This document shows positions 35,529-44,816 of a stretch of 64,000 bases of DNA, piece after piece. The notes beneath the pieces are model-generated. The model worked only from the letters and a program-made list of their open reading frames with translations. It ran no database searches and was not told the DNA's origin. Origin of the DNA: Maledivibacter sp. (GTDB lineage Bacteria; Bacillota; Clostridia; Peptostreptococcales; Caminicellaceae); assembly GCA_025210375.1 (NCBI GenBank), contig JAOASB010000051.1:33323-97322 (forward strand), read 5' to 3'. The position numbers and the translations under genes are program-made. Each line of letters begins with the position of its first letter. Position 1 is the stretch's first letter.

Positions 35529-37460
35529 TTATACCTTTGCATTTACAATCTTTGCATAGGAATTTACAGTTAAAAAATAATAAACCATATAGATTAGTGT
35601 ATAGGCCCCTACACTTAAACTAATTGGTACAACTAGATTTATATCTAGCATTTTATTTAACAATGATACAGCCACTAAACTATGAAAAATACCTACCACT
35701 AGGGGAAGAAGAAATACGAATAGCATTTGCTTGGCTATTGAGGCCCTTATTTCCCTTTTATTAACTCCTATGTTTTTTAATATTTTATATCTTTCCTTAT
35801 CTTCGTTGGCTTCTGAGAGCTGCTTAAAGAATATTATACTTCCCGTCGATAGTAAAAATACCAATCCCAGAAAAGCTCCAATAAAAATTGTTAAGCCAGA
35901 TTCAATTAAACCCTCTCTATAACTTGTATAATATGAAGTAAACCTCCACCCAATTCCATCATGTTCTATATCAGTTTCTGTCACAATATCAGCTAACTCC
36001 TCAGTCAATTCCCTACTATATTTTTCATTACTATTTATATATGCCCTTCCCTTTATAATGTTTTCCCTACTCAAATACTTATCATATATCTCATCCTTAA
36101 CTACTAATATATTAAATACCATAAATTGATTAAGTAATGAGTATTTTTTAGTATCCACTATTTTGAATTCATTTCTTTTATTTCCTAGATTGATTTCAGC
36201 CATCTTTCCAATATAGCTATCCATAAAACTTTCACTATAAAATTCATCAATAATTACTGCTTCATCCCTGCTATCTATATTGATTTTATCCTCAATTCCT
36301 CTTACTTCCATTATTTCATTAAATTCACTTTCAGAAATAATATTGATAACGTGTTCTGTTACTTTATATTTTGTGACTTGAGGTAATCTCCCTTTGACTT
36401 TAGCAAAATTAAAATCTACAGAGTTTATAACTTTATTTTTAGGATATTTCCCCATAACTTCTTCAACTTTCTTATCTACATTATCATCATTGCTTATATA
36501 AGCATATGAAAAGGGATACCGTATATCTATCGTTGTCTGAAAGTCATAATAGACACTGGCGGTTACACCCATGGCAGTAAGCGTTGTGGCACTAAGTATA
36601 GCTATGGTAGCTAGGGTTTTAGAATGACCCTTTATTCTATATGAAAGCTGAGATATTCTAATCATATTTATACCTTTATAATAATTTTTCCTATTCTCTT
36701 TTGCCAATTTAATCATAAATATTATAAAGGATGAAAAAAAGAAATATGTTCCCACAACTACCATAATGAAGGTTCCTAATATACTATATAAAGAGGGAAA
36801 CTCCGGAAATAGATATAATGCGTATCCTCCCAGTATCAAACCTATTCCCAGTATTGCAAATATTATTGATACCTTTGGCTGCTTTTCTCCCATTTTTTCC
36901 GCTTTAAATAGTTCAATAAGCTTAAATCTAAAAATAATAGTATATCCTTGAACCGAAGTAATAAGAAACAATATGGCAAAGGTAATAATAGTATTGATTA
37001 TTGCCTTGTGTATGATAGTAAATTTCACTTCCACGGAGAATCCCATTAATTTAATCAAAAGCATGGCGAAGACCTTTGACAACAAGCTTCCCATAAAAAT
37101 TCCTGCCCCAAGGGCTACTATACCCATTATTAGATTTTCATAAAATAACATTCTTCCAATTTGTTTCTTTTTAACACCCATAAGCGAATATAGTCCAACC
37201 TCTTTTTTTCTTTTTTTGGTAAAAAAGGAGTTAGAATACAATATGAACATTATAGTAAAAATTGCAACTACAATAGACGATGTCTTAAATGCCACATCTA
37301 TCCTTCTATCCACACCAACTATTTTTAGGATCTCCCCATTATATTGTATCGATGTAAATATGTAATATATCATAATACTAGATATCATTGATATAAAGTA
37401 TATTAAGTAATTATAAAAATTTCTCTTAATGTTTTTTACAGCAAGGTCAAATAAGGTCAC
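35529..37460 (-). CDS. BceB-type ABC transporter permease
   Basis: About 643 residues from the GTG at 37460 (GGAGG eight bases upstream), overlapping the end of bceA by 14 bases. Ten membrane segments in the BceB layout: LFDLAVKNIKRNFYNYLIYF at the N-terminus, the FFTKKRKKEVGLYSLMGVKKKQIG coupling loop, and a large extracellular domain of about 200 residues between segments VII and VIII (roughly 310-515). The C-terminus repeats the coupling motif (RYKILKNIGVNKREI). Such transporters both sense peptide antibiotics and free lipid II-cycle targets. bceS and bceR are adjacent. Confidence 0.93.
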   Translation of the reverse strand: MTLFDLAVKNIKRNFYNYLIYFISMISSIMIYYIFTSIQYNGEILKIVGVDRRIDVAFKTSSIVVAIFTIMFILYSNSFFTKKRKKEVGLYSLMGVKKKQIGRMLFYENLIMGIVALGAGIFMGSLLSKVFAMLLIKLMGFSVEVKFTIIHKAIINTIITFAILFLITSVQGYTIIFRFKLIELFKAEKMGEKQPKVSIIFAILGIGLILGGYALYLFPEFPSLYSILGTFIMVVVGTYFFFSSFIIFMIKLAKENRKNYYKGINMIRISQLSYRIKGHSKTLATIAILSATTLTAMGVTASVYYDFQTTIDIRYPFSYAYISNDDNVDKKVEEVMGKYPKNKVINSVDFNFAKVKGRLPQVTKYKVTEHVINIISESEFNEIMEVRGIEDKINIDSRDEAVIIDEFYSESFMDSYIGKMAEINLGNKRNEFKIVDTKKYSLLNQFMVFNILVVKDEIYDKYLSRENIIKGRAYINSNEKYSRELTEELADIVTETDIEHDGIGWRFTSYYTSYREGLIESGLTIFIGAFLGLVFLLSTGSIIFFKQLSEANEDKERYKILKNIGVNKREIRASIAKQMLFVFLLPLVVGIFHSLVAVSLLNKMLDINLVVPISLSVGAYTLIYMVYYFLTVNSYAKIVNAKV

Positions 37461-38211
37461 TATTATCACCTCCAAGTGCCCTTAGTATATCGATTATCTT
37501 CTGAAAGAACTCCCTGCGTGAACCTCCCCTAACAAGCTCAGTGAATAGGACCCCGTCCTTAATAAATATTATTCTTTGGCAATAGCTTGCCGCAAAGGCA
37601 TCATGGGTAACCATCATTATGGTAACTTTATTATTTTCATTTAAGTCACTTAAGCACTCTAACAGCTCACTGGATGATTTAGAGTCCAATGCACCGGTGG
37701 GTTCATCTGCTAATATTAACTTAGGCCTATTTATAATTGCTCTAGCCGCTGCTGTCCTTTGTTTTTGTCCCCCTGAAACTTCATAGGGATATTTGCTCAA
37801 TATATTACTAATTCCCAACAAAATTGCCACTTCATTTAATCTTTTTTCTATCTCTTTATGATTTACCTTTGTCAAAGCCAGAGGCAATACAATATTTTCT
37901 TTAATAGTTAATGTATCAAGAAGATTAAAGTCCTGGAAAATAAAGCCTAGTTTATTTCTTCTGAAGGAAGATAGCTTGTCCTCATTCATTTTTACAATAT
38001 TATCTCCATCTATAGTGATTATTCCTGATGTAGGCTTATCTATGGTTGAAACCACATTTAAAAGAGTAGTCTTTCCAGCTCCCGATGGTCCCATTATCCC
38101 TATAAACTCCCCTTCTTTAATTTCAAGACTTATATCATCAATTGCAGGATATATATTCCCTCTTGATCCATATATTTTCTTTACATTCTTAGCTACTAAA
38201 ACATTATTCAT
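37447..38211 (-). CDS. BceA-type ABC transporter ATP-binding protein
   Basis: About 254 residues from the ATG at 38211, with GGGGGG six bases upstream. Walker A GIMGPSGAGKTTLLNVVST, signature VSGGQKQRTAAARAI, Walker B LILADEPTGALDSKSS and the H-loop MVTHD are intact. It pairs with the overlapping permease gene. The GALDSKSS form is typical of Bce-like modules. Confidence 0.95.
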   Translation of the reverse strand: MNNVLVAKNVKKIYGSRGNIYPAIDDISLEIKEGEFIGIMGPSGAGKTTLLNVVSTIDKPTSGIITIDGDNIVKMNEDKLSSFRRNKLGFIFQDFNLLDTLTIKENIVLPLALTKVNHKEIEKRLNEVAILLGISNILSKYPYEVSGGQKQRTAAARAIINRPKLILADEPTGALDSKSSSELLECLSDLNENNKVTIMMVTHDAFAASYCQRIIFIKDGVLFTELVRGGSRREFFQKIIDILRALGGDNSDLI

Positions 38212-38257
38212 ATATATCCCCCCATAATAAAGCAATTTTTGTATTTTTCTATGTCCT

Positions 38258-38304
38258 AAAAAAGGTTGGAAGCTCCTTAAGGATTTATAAGAGCTTTCAA
38301 CCTT
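38258..38304 (-). terminator. Terminator of bceRS
   Basis: Minus strand GGTTGAAAGCTC / GAGCTTCCAACC, 12 bp with one mismatch, followed by TTTTTT. It separates the two-component operon from bceAB, but lies on the bceA side of the operator at 38344-38380, so a bceAB transcript starting at that motif would have to cross it. Confidence 0.82.
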
Positions 38305-38343
38305 ATTTTAATCAAAATATATAGTTTAAACCATTTATTTTCC

Positions 38344-38380
38344 TAACAAAACAATACTCAAATCTTACGTTTTTGTCACT
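38344..38380 (-). promoter_or_regulatory. Candidate BceR operator upstream of bceAB
   Basis: Plus-strand AACAAAACAAT, about five bases, then AATCTTACGTTTTTGTCACT, matching 20065-20100 over nearly 36 bases. It starts 133 bases before the bceA ATG. The conserved TGACA-N4-CGTAAG arrangement is the form bound by BceR-like OmpR regulators. Confidence 0.7.
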
Positions 38381-38418
38381 TATAATTATTCATGGCTACA
38401 GGGCTTTATATATTATAA

Positions 38419-39447
38419 TCAATGTAGATTATAATAATTTATAAGCTTTGGAAAATGTATGGTCAGTCTTGTATATTCTCCGTATACGGATTCCACGGAT
38501 ATATCGTGTCCTAGCTTTCTAGCAAGCCTTTTCGCCAAATATAATCCCATTCCCGTAGACCTATAGTTTTGTCTTCCTGTATATCCCGTAAATCCTTTTT
38601 CAAAAATTCTTCCTATATCCTCTGGCTTTATTCCAATTCCACTGTCCTCAATTATGAGTCTCTTCTCTTTGTTGTCTTTTTCAGTACTAACCCTTATTTT
38701 TCCACCACTATCAGTATATTTTAAGGAATTTGTTAAAATCTGATCCATTATAAACAAAAGCCATTTTTTATCCGTAGACACATCCATATTTACATTTTCC
38801 ATTTCAACTTTTATTCTTTTATTTATAAAAACTTTAGCATGCTTTTTTATAATCTCTTTTAAAGCTTTCTCTAAATTGATTTCACCAATTAAATAATCCT
38901 TTGAAAAAGCATCTATTCTTGAATAATATAGCACTTGTTCAACTTTAGTCTCTATTTTATCCAGTTCTTCTTCTATACTATTCAATATATTCTCATGGGA
39001 TTTACCCATGCTATTCTCAATGATTAACCTACTTGCTGCTATAGGTGTTTTTACCTCATGAACCCAAGAAGTTATATATTCAAAGTTCTCTTTTTTATTT
39101 TCATATAATCCTTCTATTTTATCATTTTGCTGCTGATAAATCCTTTTAAATAGCTGATTATATAAATACTGTTTATGGGTTTTAGGCTCGGGCAAACTAT
39201 TAATGATATCCCCCTCAAAATTTTCTATGATGTAATTTATAGTACTATAATATCTTTTATTATATAAATAACTCCCCATAAAATATATTATAAAAAAAAC
39301 GAAAGCAACAATGTTTATATATATAATATTATCTAAACCAACCTTTACACTTGGATCTAAATATACCACCAATGATATAAAAAACATTAGTGTAGCATAA
39401 AATAGAAACAAATATCTTCTATCGGATAAATATTCTTTAAGCTTCAT
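38419..39447 (-). CDS. BceS-type intramembrane-sensing histidine kinase
   Basis: 342 residues. Two adjacent membrane segments (YLFLFYATLMFFISLVVYL and IYINIVAFVFFIIYFMGSYL) with only a short loop between, so there is no extracellular sensor domain; the stimulus comes from the BceAB transporter. The H-box is ITSWVHEVKTPIAASRL, and the ATPase domain has N-box ILTNSLKYT, DSGIGIKPEDIGRIFEKGF and GMGLYLAKRLA. It overlaps bceR by four bases. Confidence 0.93.
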   Translation of the reverse strand: MKLKEYLSDRRYLFLFYATLMFFISLVVYLDPSVKVGLDNIIYINIVAFVFFIIYFMGSYLYNKRYYSTINYIIENFEGDIINSLPEPKTHKQYLYNQLFKRIYQQQNDKIEGLYENKKENFEYITSWVHEVKTPIAASRLIIENSMGKSHENILNSIEEELDKIETKVEQVLYYSRIDAFSKDYLIGEINLEKALKEIIKKHAKVFINKRIKVEMENVNMDVSTDKKWLLFIMDQILTNSLKYTDSGGKIRVSTEKDNKEKRLIIEDSGIGIKPEDIGRIFEKGFTGYTGRQNYRSTGMGLYLAKRLARKLGHDISVESVYGEYTRLTIHFPKLINYYNLH

Positions 39448-40118
39448 TTTATTATATACCCCTGCCCTCTTTTTGTTTTTATAAAATCGTTTACCCCAAT
39501 ATCCGATAATTTTTTTCTCAATCTATTAATATTAACCGTCAAGGTATTATCATCTACAAAGCTTTCATCCTCCCAAAGCTTCCTCATTATCTTATCCCTA
39601 CTTACTACATTGCCGTTATTTTTTATAAGTATATAAAGTATCTTGAACTCATTATTTGTAAGCTCTACTTTTTTTTCATTATATATAATATCATTATCCT
39701 TTAAATTTAATATTACACCATCATGCTCAATAACATTTGATTCAGTACTACTATAAGAATAGGTTCTTCTTAAAAGGGCATTTACCTTAGCCATTAATAC
39801 ATCTAGTGAAAATGGCTTTTGTACAAAATCATCTCCCCCCATATTTACCGACATTATTATATCCATATTGGTATTTCTTGAGGAAATGAATATAATGGGA
39901 ACCTTTGAAACCTCCCTTATTTTATTACACCAATGAAACCCATCAAAGGTAGGAAGATTGATATCTAATAAAACCAAATGAGGATTAAACTCTACAAATG
40001 TGCTAAATACCAAATTAAAATCTTCAATAGCTAGTCCATTATAACCCCATCTTTCTACATTTTCTAGGATTATTTCTCTTATTTTTATATCATCCTCAAC
40101 TATCATTATTTTAAACAC
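39444..40118 (-). CDS. BceR-type OmpR-family response regulator
   Basis: 224 residues. Receiver domain (KIMIVEDDIKIREII; phospho-Asp in PHLVLLDINLPTFDG; Lys in FVQKPFSLDVL) and a C-terminal winged helix (VELTNNEFKILYILIKNNGN, then DNTLTVNINRLRKKL and TKRGQGYII). Expected to bind the shared motif upstream of bceAB and of the MacAB-like operon. The start is probably GTG after a GGGGG site. First gene of the bceRS operon. Confidence 0.93.
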   Translation of the reverse strand: MFKIMIVEDDIKIREIILENVERWGYNGLAIEDFNLVFSTFVEFNPHLVLLDINLPTFDGFHWCNKIREVSKVPIIFISSRNTNMDIIMSVNMGGDDFVQKPFSLDVLMAKVNALLRRTYSYSSTESNVIEHDGVILNLKDNDIIYNEKKVELTNNEFKILYILIKNNGNVVSRDKIMRKLWEDESFVDDNTLTVNINRLRKKLSDIGVNDFIKTKRGQGYIIK

Positions 40119-40175
40119 TTTTGAGCCCCCATTCCATTTGCGGCATTATATTATATTATAACAAAACACAATGTA

Positions 40176-40189
40176 ATAACCTAGGTTAT
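40176..40189. promoter_or_regulatory. Perfect palindrome upstream of bceR
   Basis: ATAACCTAGGTTAT, a 14-bp perfect inverted repeat about 58 bases before the bceR start and just upstream of TATAAT-like boxes. It could be an operator for bceRS. The regulator is unknown. Confidence 0.45.
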
Positions 40190-40231
40190 AAGTTGAAATT
40201 TTATATATTATGTCATTGAGTAAATATATGA

Positions 40232-40333
40232 AGAAATTGCATAACCCTTACTTGGCTAGGTTGGATATGGATTTTCAAACTACATGGGGAGAGGGTTTTT
40301 ATAGGAAGTAAATATGGAATTTGCCCATATAAA
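40232..40333. repeat. Dispersed repeat family 1, compact copy
   Basis: About 100 bases aligning with both ends of 13444-13605: GAAATTGCATAACCCTTACT at the left and TTTTTATAGGAAGTAAATAT at the right. Ends are imperfect inverted repeats (AAATTGCATAA against AAATTCCATAT). It has no coding capacity. It lies between bceR and the next gene, next to a bidirectional hairpin. Confidence 0.6.
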
Positions 40334-40335
40334 TA

Positions 40336-40386
40336 AAAGAACCTGTTTATTTATATATGATTTCATTTAAATAAACAGGTTCCTTT
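40336..40386. terminator. Bidirectional terminator-like hairpin
   Basis: Arms AGAACCTGTTTATTTA and TAAATAAACAGGTTCC are near-perfect inverses. T-rich tails are present on both strands. It probably ends transcription of the CoA-transferase gene (minus), about 260 bases beyond its stop codon. Confidence 0.75.
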
Positions 40387-40645
40387 TAAGGCAAATGTAT
40401 ACAAATTTTTATACAATTATAACGGTAATTTAGGAATTATATGTTCTATCATATCAGCTGCTATTTCCTCTGATCATTTAAATATGAGCAATCTCCTACT
40501 GGTGGCCTTAAATATACTTGTTTGCTATTTTTCTAGCACAGTAGCTCCGCCAGGATGTGTAAAAACTCAGAACCCAACACCCTTATATACGGTATACAGT
40601 GTCGATACTTTTTGAACATGTTTTAATAGCAAGTCAAGTAAATTT

Positions 40646-41989
40646 CTAATATTTCTTATTGCTTTTTCTCCAGATATGCATCGTCTCAGCTTCTTTAACT
40701 AATTCATCACGAAAATCAGGATGGGCAATGTTTATTAGTGCTTCAGCTCGCTGCCAAGTATTTTGCCCCTTTAACTTGGCTACACCGTATTCTGTTACTA
40801 TCATATCAACAGCTGACCTAGGAGCGGTAACTATTGCCCCTGGAGTGAGTATAGGCTTAATCTTTGAAACCTTCTTACCTTTGACTTCAATAGTTGAAGG
40901 CAGGCAAATAAAGCTCTGTCCACCCTTTGATTTATAAGCCCCTTCCACAAAGTCCAATTGTCCGCCAGTCCCACTAACATGTCTGGTACCAATACTCTCA
41001 GAGCAAACCTGCCCGAATAAATCCATTTCAATAGCAGCATTTATGGACACCATATCGTCTATCTGACTTATTATCCAAGGAGCATTAGTATAATCTATAG
41101 GGCATGCTGCCAGTCCAGGATTATCATCGATAAAATCATACATTTCCTTAGTTCCCATGGCAAAAGCATAGACCTGTTTATATTTATCAATATTTTTACG
41201 GGCTCCAGTTATTTTACCTGCTTTGTACATTTCTACGTAAGCATCAGCATACATTTCAGTATGAACACCTAAATCTTTTAAGTCGGATTGTGCTACCATC
41301 TTACCTACAGCATTAGGAATACCCCCTATACCCAACTGTATACAGTTTCCATCATACATACGTTCTAAAATATAGGAAGCAATTTTTTTATCGATATCAT
41401 TTGGCTTTGCTACTGGCAGTGTAGTTATCGGAACATTATTGCTTTCTATTACATAATCCACCTGTGAAATATGTACACTTTCCTGAAATCCGCCAAGACA
41501 ACGGGGCATATTTTCGTTAACTTCTAAGATAACAGTCTGGGCAGTTTCCATCATTGCCCAACTACTTACAGCACTCGCTCCGAAATTAAAATAGCCGTGC
41601 TTATCCATAGGAGTAACCATTACCACAGCTATATTAGTGGGAATGCAATCCTGACGAGTCATTCTAGGATTTTCGTGAAGCTTTTGAGGGCAATGATAAA
41701 GATTTTTATGTATATATTTTTTATCATATCCTGCCGTATGCCATGCACTCCAAACAAAATGTTCACCACTTGGATCAACTTCAGCTGTAAAATGATGATA
41801 ACCACCTATATCGCAACGTATCTTAACATCCCAGAGTTCATCTTTTCTTTTAGACAGTGCCTCATCAAAGTCATGGGCACTATTAATAGTAGCAGCATAT
41901 TCTACCCAATCTCCAGATTTAACCAATTTTACAGCTTCATCGGCTGTCACAAGTTTTCTTTTATATTCATCCATAAATATTCTATTCAT
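40646..41989 (-). CDS. Acetyl-CoA hydrolase/transferase family CoA-transferase (butyryl- or 4-hydroxybutyryl-CoA:acetate type)
   Basis: 447 residues. Two CoA-transferase domains; the catalytic Glu is expected in QVCSESIGTRHVSGTGGQ, followed by GQSFICLPSTIEVKGK and the VTEYGVAKLKGQNTWQRAEAL block that closes the family. Members move CoA between acetate and butyrate, propionate or 4-hydroxybutyrate in clostridial fermentations. It is monocistronic and has a sigma-54 promoter with an upstream dyad. Exact acyl group is uncertain. Together with the dehydrogenase and the reductase-crotonase fusion it suggests energy conservation from an unsaturated or hydroxylated acid. Confidence 0.88.
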   Translation of the reverse strand: MNRIFMDEYKRKLVTADEAVKLVKSGDWVEYAATINSAHDFDEALSKRKDELWDVKIRCDIGGYHHFTAEVDPSGEHFVWSAWHTAGYDKKYIHKNLYHCPQKLHENPRMTRQDCIPTNIAVVMVTPMDKHGYFNFGASAVSSWAMMETAQTVILEVNENMPRCLGGFQESVHISQVDYVIESNNVPITTLPVAKPNDIDKKIASYILERMYDGNCIQLGIGGIPNAVGKMVAQSDLKDLGVHTEMYADAYVEMYKAGKITGARKNIDKYKQVYAFAMGTKEMYDFIDDNPGLAACPIDYTNAPWIISQIDDMVSINAAIEMDLFGQVCSESIGTRHVSGTGGQLDFVEGAYKSKGGQSFICLPSTIEVKGKKVSKIKPILTPGAIVTAPRSAVDMIVTEYGVAKLKGQNTWQRAEALINIAHPDFRDELVKEAETMHIWRKSNKKY

Positions 41990-42264
41990 ATCCTTTTAAT
42001 CCCCTCTCTTCAATGAAATTTTTCTACTATAGCTTAGACTAAATCATCCTACAAGAAAGACTAAACCAATAACTTTTCTTAGCATAGATGTATCTGTAGA
42101 CTACATGATACTTTTATATCTTCACACCCCCTTTAATTTTATTTTACTTTGGTATTAGGTTGATTCACTTATATTGATTTTTTTATTTGAGACTAAAATG
42201 TTACTTTGTCTCTTCCTTATCAATTCTGCTAATCTCTAATCGTAATCATCATCACTTTATCTTA

Positions 42265-42284
42265 ATTGCAAAATATGTTCCACT
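42265..42284 (-). promoter_or_regulatory. Sigma-54 promoter of the CoA-transferase gene
   Basis: Minus strand GTGGAACATATTTTGCAA: GG at -24 and GC at -12 exactly ten bases apart, -12 box TTGC intact, one change (TGGAAC) from the -24 consensus TGGCAC. The start codon is about 275 bases downstream. Confidence 0.75.
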
Positions 42285-42366
42285 TTTTAATATTTCTCCA
42301 CAAGCCACTAAAAAGCCACTTCATTAATTAATTCGTATAAATTCTTGTGCTAATCTGGTAATAAAC

Positions 42367-42394
42367 TTGTGCAATTAGTGCAATTTTTGTACAA
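42367..42394. promoter_or_regulatory. Upstream activator site (dyad) for the CoA-transferase promoter
   Basis: TTGTGCAATTA and AATTTTTGTACAA form an imperfect inverted repeat about 85-130 bases upstream of the -24/-12 element. The half-site TTGTGCA/TTGTACA recurs upstream of the promoters at 44818 and 50437. Confidence 0.6.
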
Positions 42395-42589
42395 ATTATA
42401 CATGTCCTGGCAATCTGAAGTTGTCTAATACAATTCACTGTTTATGATAATCTACAATTATCCTAGTAAAATAATTGTAGACTCTCCTAGAGGTAGCCCC
42501 TTTAAAAAACTGTATTTAATCTTCAAGCCTTAGTTTAAATTTTTCTTGACTTATTCTAGTACTATAGAACTCTAACAAAGTTCTTCCCT

Positions 42590-42645
42590 ATATCTAAAAA
42601 GACAAACCCTCTTTCTTTAAAATAGGAATTTGTCTTTTTAGATAT
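42590..42645 (-). terminator. Terminator of the acyl-CoA dehydrogenase gene
   Basis: Perfect 17-bp inverted repeat ATATCTAAAAAGACAAA with its inverse, loop about 22 bases. The T-run is within the 3' arm (CTTTTTAG) rather than after it. Confidence 0.75.
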
Positions 42646-42673
42646 AAAATTTAAATTATTTAAACCAAAATTA

Positions 42674-44407
42674 TTATACTCCGATTACTGCTCCATTCAT
42701 TACATATGCACCATCAAGAACTTCGACAAATTCCTTCCAGAATTTCATGTCCTTTTCCTTGTCGATAATAGGTTTAGTTAAAGCTAATTCTTTTAAGAAT
42801 TTTTCTTGCTTTTCCGTATTATTTTGGCTATTTAATTGAGTTAATGCATATTTATTAACATCTTTAATAAACAAGGCAAACATCTGGTCAATTAAATCTT
42901 CGTGTACATCTCTCAATCTAGCCCCTTCTAATATGAGCTGAGCATATACTATCATTGTAAATATTTCTCCATAGTTAAGCATATAGTCCATATTTTTTAT
43001 TAATTTTTCGTCTGGTGCAGCCTCAGCCAACATTTTTTTAAAAGTTTCTACTTGATTTAAGAATACTTTTACGTTAGGAATTTCTACACCTTCATATGCC
43101 TTTTTATAATCTGGGAATTTAACCTTTGCAAGTCCGCCCATCCTTTGTGCAAATACATTAGAATCATCCTTAGCTTGATCACATACTAAAATTTCTGGAT
43201 ACTCTACATTTCCAAAGAAATAGTTCTTCATAAACTTAAGTACTAATGCCATATTTACATGGGCAGTACCTTCTAATCTAAATAAATAATCCATAGTTCC
43301 ATAGGCATCAGATATATAGTTTTCATTTTCATAGCCCTTAGCACATACAACATCCATAATCAATCTTATTACATCTCCACCTTGAGTTGTAACCTTCATC
43401 TTCTGAATTGGGTTAAACAATAGGTACCGTCTATCTTCTTCTGACATGGACCTGAAGTAATCAAGGCTTCTAAGTGCATATAATTTCATTGCATTTGTAC
43501 GGCAAAAAGCTTCAGATAAAAATGCTCTAATATGGGGAAACTCAGTAACTTTTCTACCATAGATAACACGCCTATTTGCATGGGTAATCGCTTCCCAAAA
43601 TGCATGGGCAGCTATACCAGAACTCGCAAAGCCCAATTGGAATTTCCCAATATTTACTGTAGACAAGCCATCTGCGAATGCTTTATCTCCAACCGTTAAT
43701 ATATCTTTATCTGTAAGAGGATACTCTATCATTTCATATTCTCCAACTCTAGCTTGACCTATCGATGGGGTTTCTATATCCTTTACATATTTATAATTTC
43801 TATGTCTACTATCCACTACCCAATAAGTCCATTCTCCAGTTTCAGAATTTTTACCTAGAGTAGTTATCTTCGGAGCTATTTGAGCATTTCCTATATAGTA
43901 TTTATTACCATTAGCTACATATTTTTCATCATTAACTGGTCTAATTGTACATTCATTAGAATAAAGATCTGCACCATGTTCCTTTTCAGACATTCCAAAT
44001 GCAAATACATGACCCTCTTCTAATTGGTCAGCTAATTCCTTCTTTTGTTCTTCATTTTTACTCATCCAAATTGGTCCTACCCCTAGTACTGAAACCTGGA
44101 AAGTATATTGATACGATTCACCATAAAATGCAAGTATTTCACTCATTTCGCACATTCTTGCCAAATCAAAACGAGAGGCATCTTCACCATATCCTTCAGC
44201 AGTTAACATTGTTGCAAATATTTTATGATCTGCCTGATATTTCATCCAATCTTCCTGCCATCTAAAAAACTTATGATCTTCTCTTATTGATTGTAAACCT
44301 TTTTTCTCAAAAAACTCCATAGTTTTAATCATTGCATTATGGGTTTTTTGATCGGGATGCTTTACATTGTAGTCATTTGGATTTAATAATACTGTTTTTA
44401 TTGCCAT
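42674..44407 (-). CDS. Acyl-CoA dehydrogenase family protein
   Basis: 577 residues from the ATG at 44407 (GGAGG nine bases upstream). Acyl-CoA dehydrogenase fold: FAFGMSEKEHGADLYSN is the flavin/substrate loop, then ANGNKYYIGNAQIAP, and the helical domain contains KFQLGFASSGIAAHAFWEA and GGDVIRLIMDVVCAKGYENEN. It is about 200 residues longer than short-chain enzymes, so it is not a standard butyryl-CoA dehydrogenase; longer members act on branched or unusual acyl-CoAs. No EtfAB genes are next to it. It sits behind a sigma-54 promoter that duplicates the one at 50437. Confidence 0.88.
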   Translation of the reverse strand: MAIKTVLLNPNDYNVKHPDQKTHNAMIKTMEFFEKKGLQSIREDHKFFRWQEDWMKYQADHKIFATMLTAEGYGEDASRFDLARMCEMSEILAFYGESYQYTFQVSVLGVGPIWMSKNEEQKKELADQLEEGHVFAFGMSEKEHGADLYSNECTIRPVNDEKYVANGNKYYIGNAQIAPKITTLGKNSETGEWTYWVVDSRHRNYKYVKDIETPSIGQARVGEYEMIEYPLTDKDILTVGDKAFADGLSTVNIGKFQLGFASSGIAAHAFWEAITHANRRVIYGRKVTEFPHIRAFLSEAFCRTNAMKLYALRSLDYFRSMSEEDRRYLLFNPIQKMKVTTQGGDVIRLIMDVVCAKGYENENYISDAYGTMDYLFRLEGTAHVNMALVLKFMKNYFFGNVEYPEILVCDQAKDDSNVFAQRMGGLAKVKFPDYKKAYEGVEIPNVKVFLNQVETFKKMLAEAAPDEKLIKNMDYMLNYGEIFTMIVYAQLILEGARLRDVHEDLIDQMFALFIKDVNKYALTQLNSQNNTEKQEKFLKELALTKPIIDKEKDMKFWKEFVEVLDGAYVMNGAVIGV

Positions 44408-44816
44408 TACCATTCTCCTCCCTTATTTCTTACTTTTTTTCATAGTAATGTACCAACTATATACTTAATCTATAAATAGCTTAAGTATGGTTTGCTCTCC
44501 TATACATCTCTTTAATGTTCCTAGTCTATAATTCATTGTATAAGATTGACATAGAAAAGCTTGATTTATACATATACAAATACTCAGTGCTTATAGAAGT
44601 TTTGAATATGTTAAATTAATAGTCTTGCTTGAATCTCCATAAAGGTTAAGATACAGCTAAAGGTTCTATTCCTAATGCTTCTAGCTTTTCCCTCAGCACA
44701 AATAATTGCTACTTAATACAATTGAAGCTATTCCTTTTGATATATTATATATCTTTAAAATTCATAGCTAACACATCTTTCACCTTTCCTTATTAAAATG
44801 TTTATGAAATATATAA

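Larger units (their letters stand above)
40119..40645. other. Intergenic region between bceR and the CoA-transferase gene
   Basis: 527 bases. Contains overlapping TATAAT-like boxes (about 40146-40162) and a 14-bp perfect palindrome (40176-40189) upstream of bceR, repeat copy 40232-40333, and the terminator at 40336-40386. From 40400 to 40640 only short, stop-broken frames remain on the minus strand; I cannot identify them. Confidence 0.55.
41990..42673. other. Regulatory region of the CoA-transferase gene
   Basis: 684 bases without a gene. In order from the gene: a long AT-rich leader, the sigma-54 promoter (42265-42284), the upstream dyad (42367-42394) with a further TTGTGC half-site near 42345, a perfect 11-bp inverted repeat TCTACAATTAT / ATAATTGTAGA at 42452-42482, and the acyl-CoA dehydrogenase terminator (42590-42645). 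Confidence 0.7.

Noticed and set aside
40495..40600. Cytochrome b5-like fragment (minus-strand THPGGATVLEK)
   Set aside because: Only about a dozen residues before a stop; too short to support a pseudogene call.
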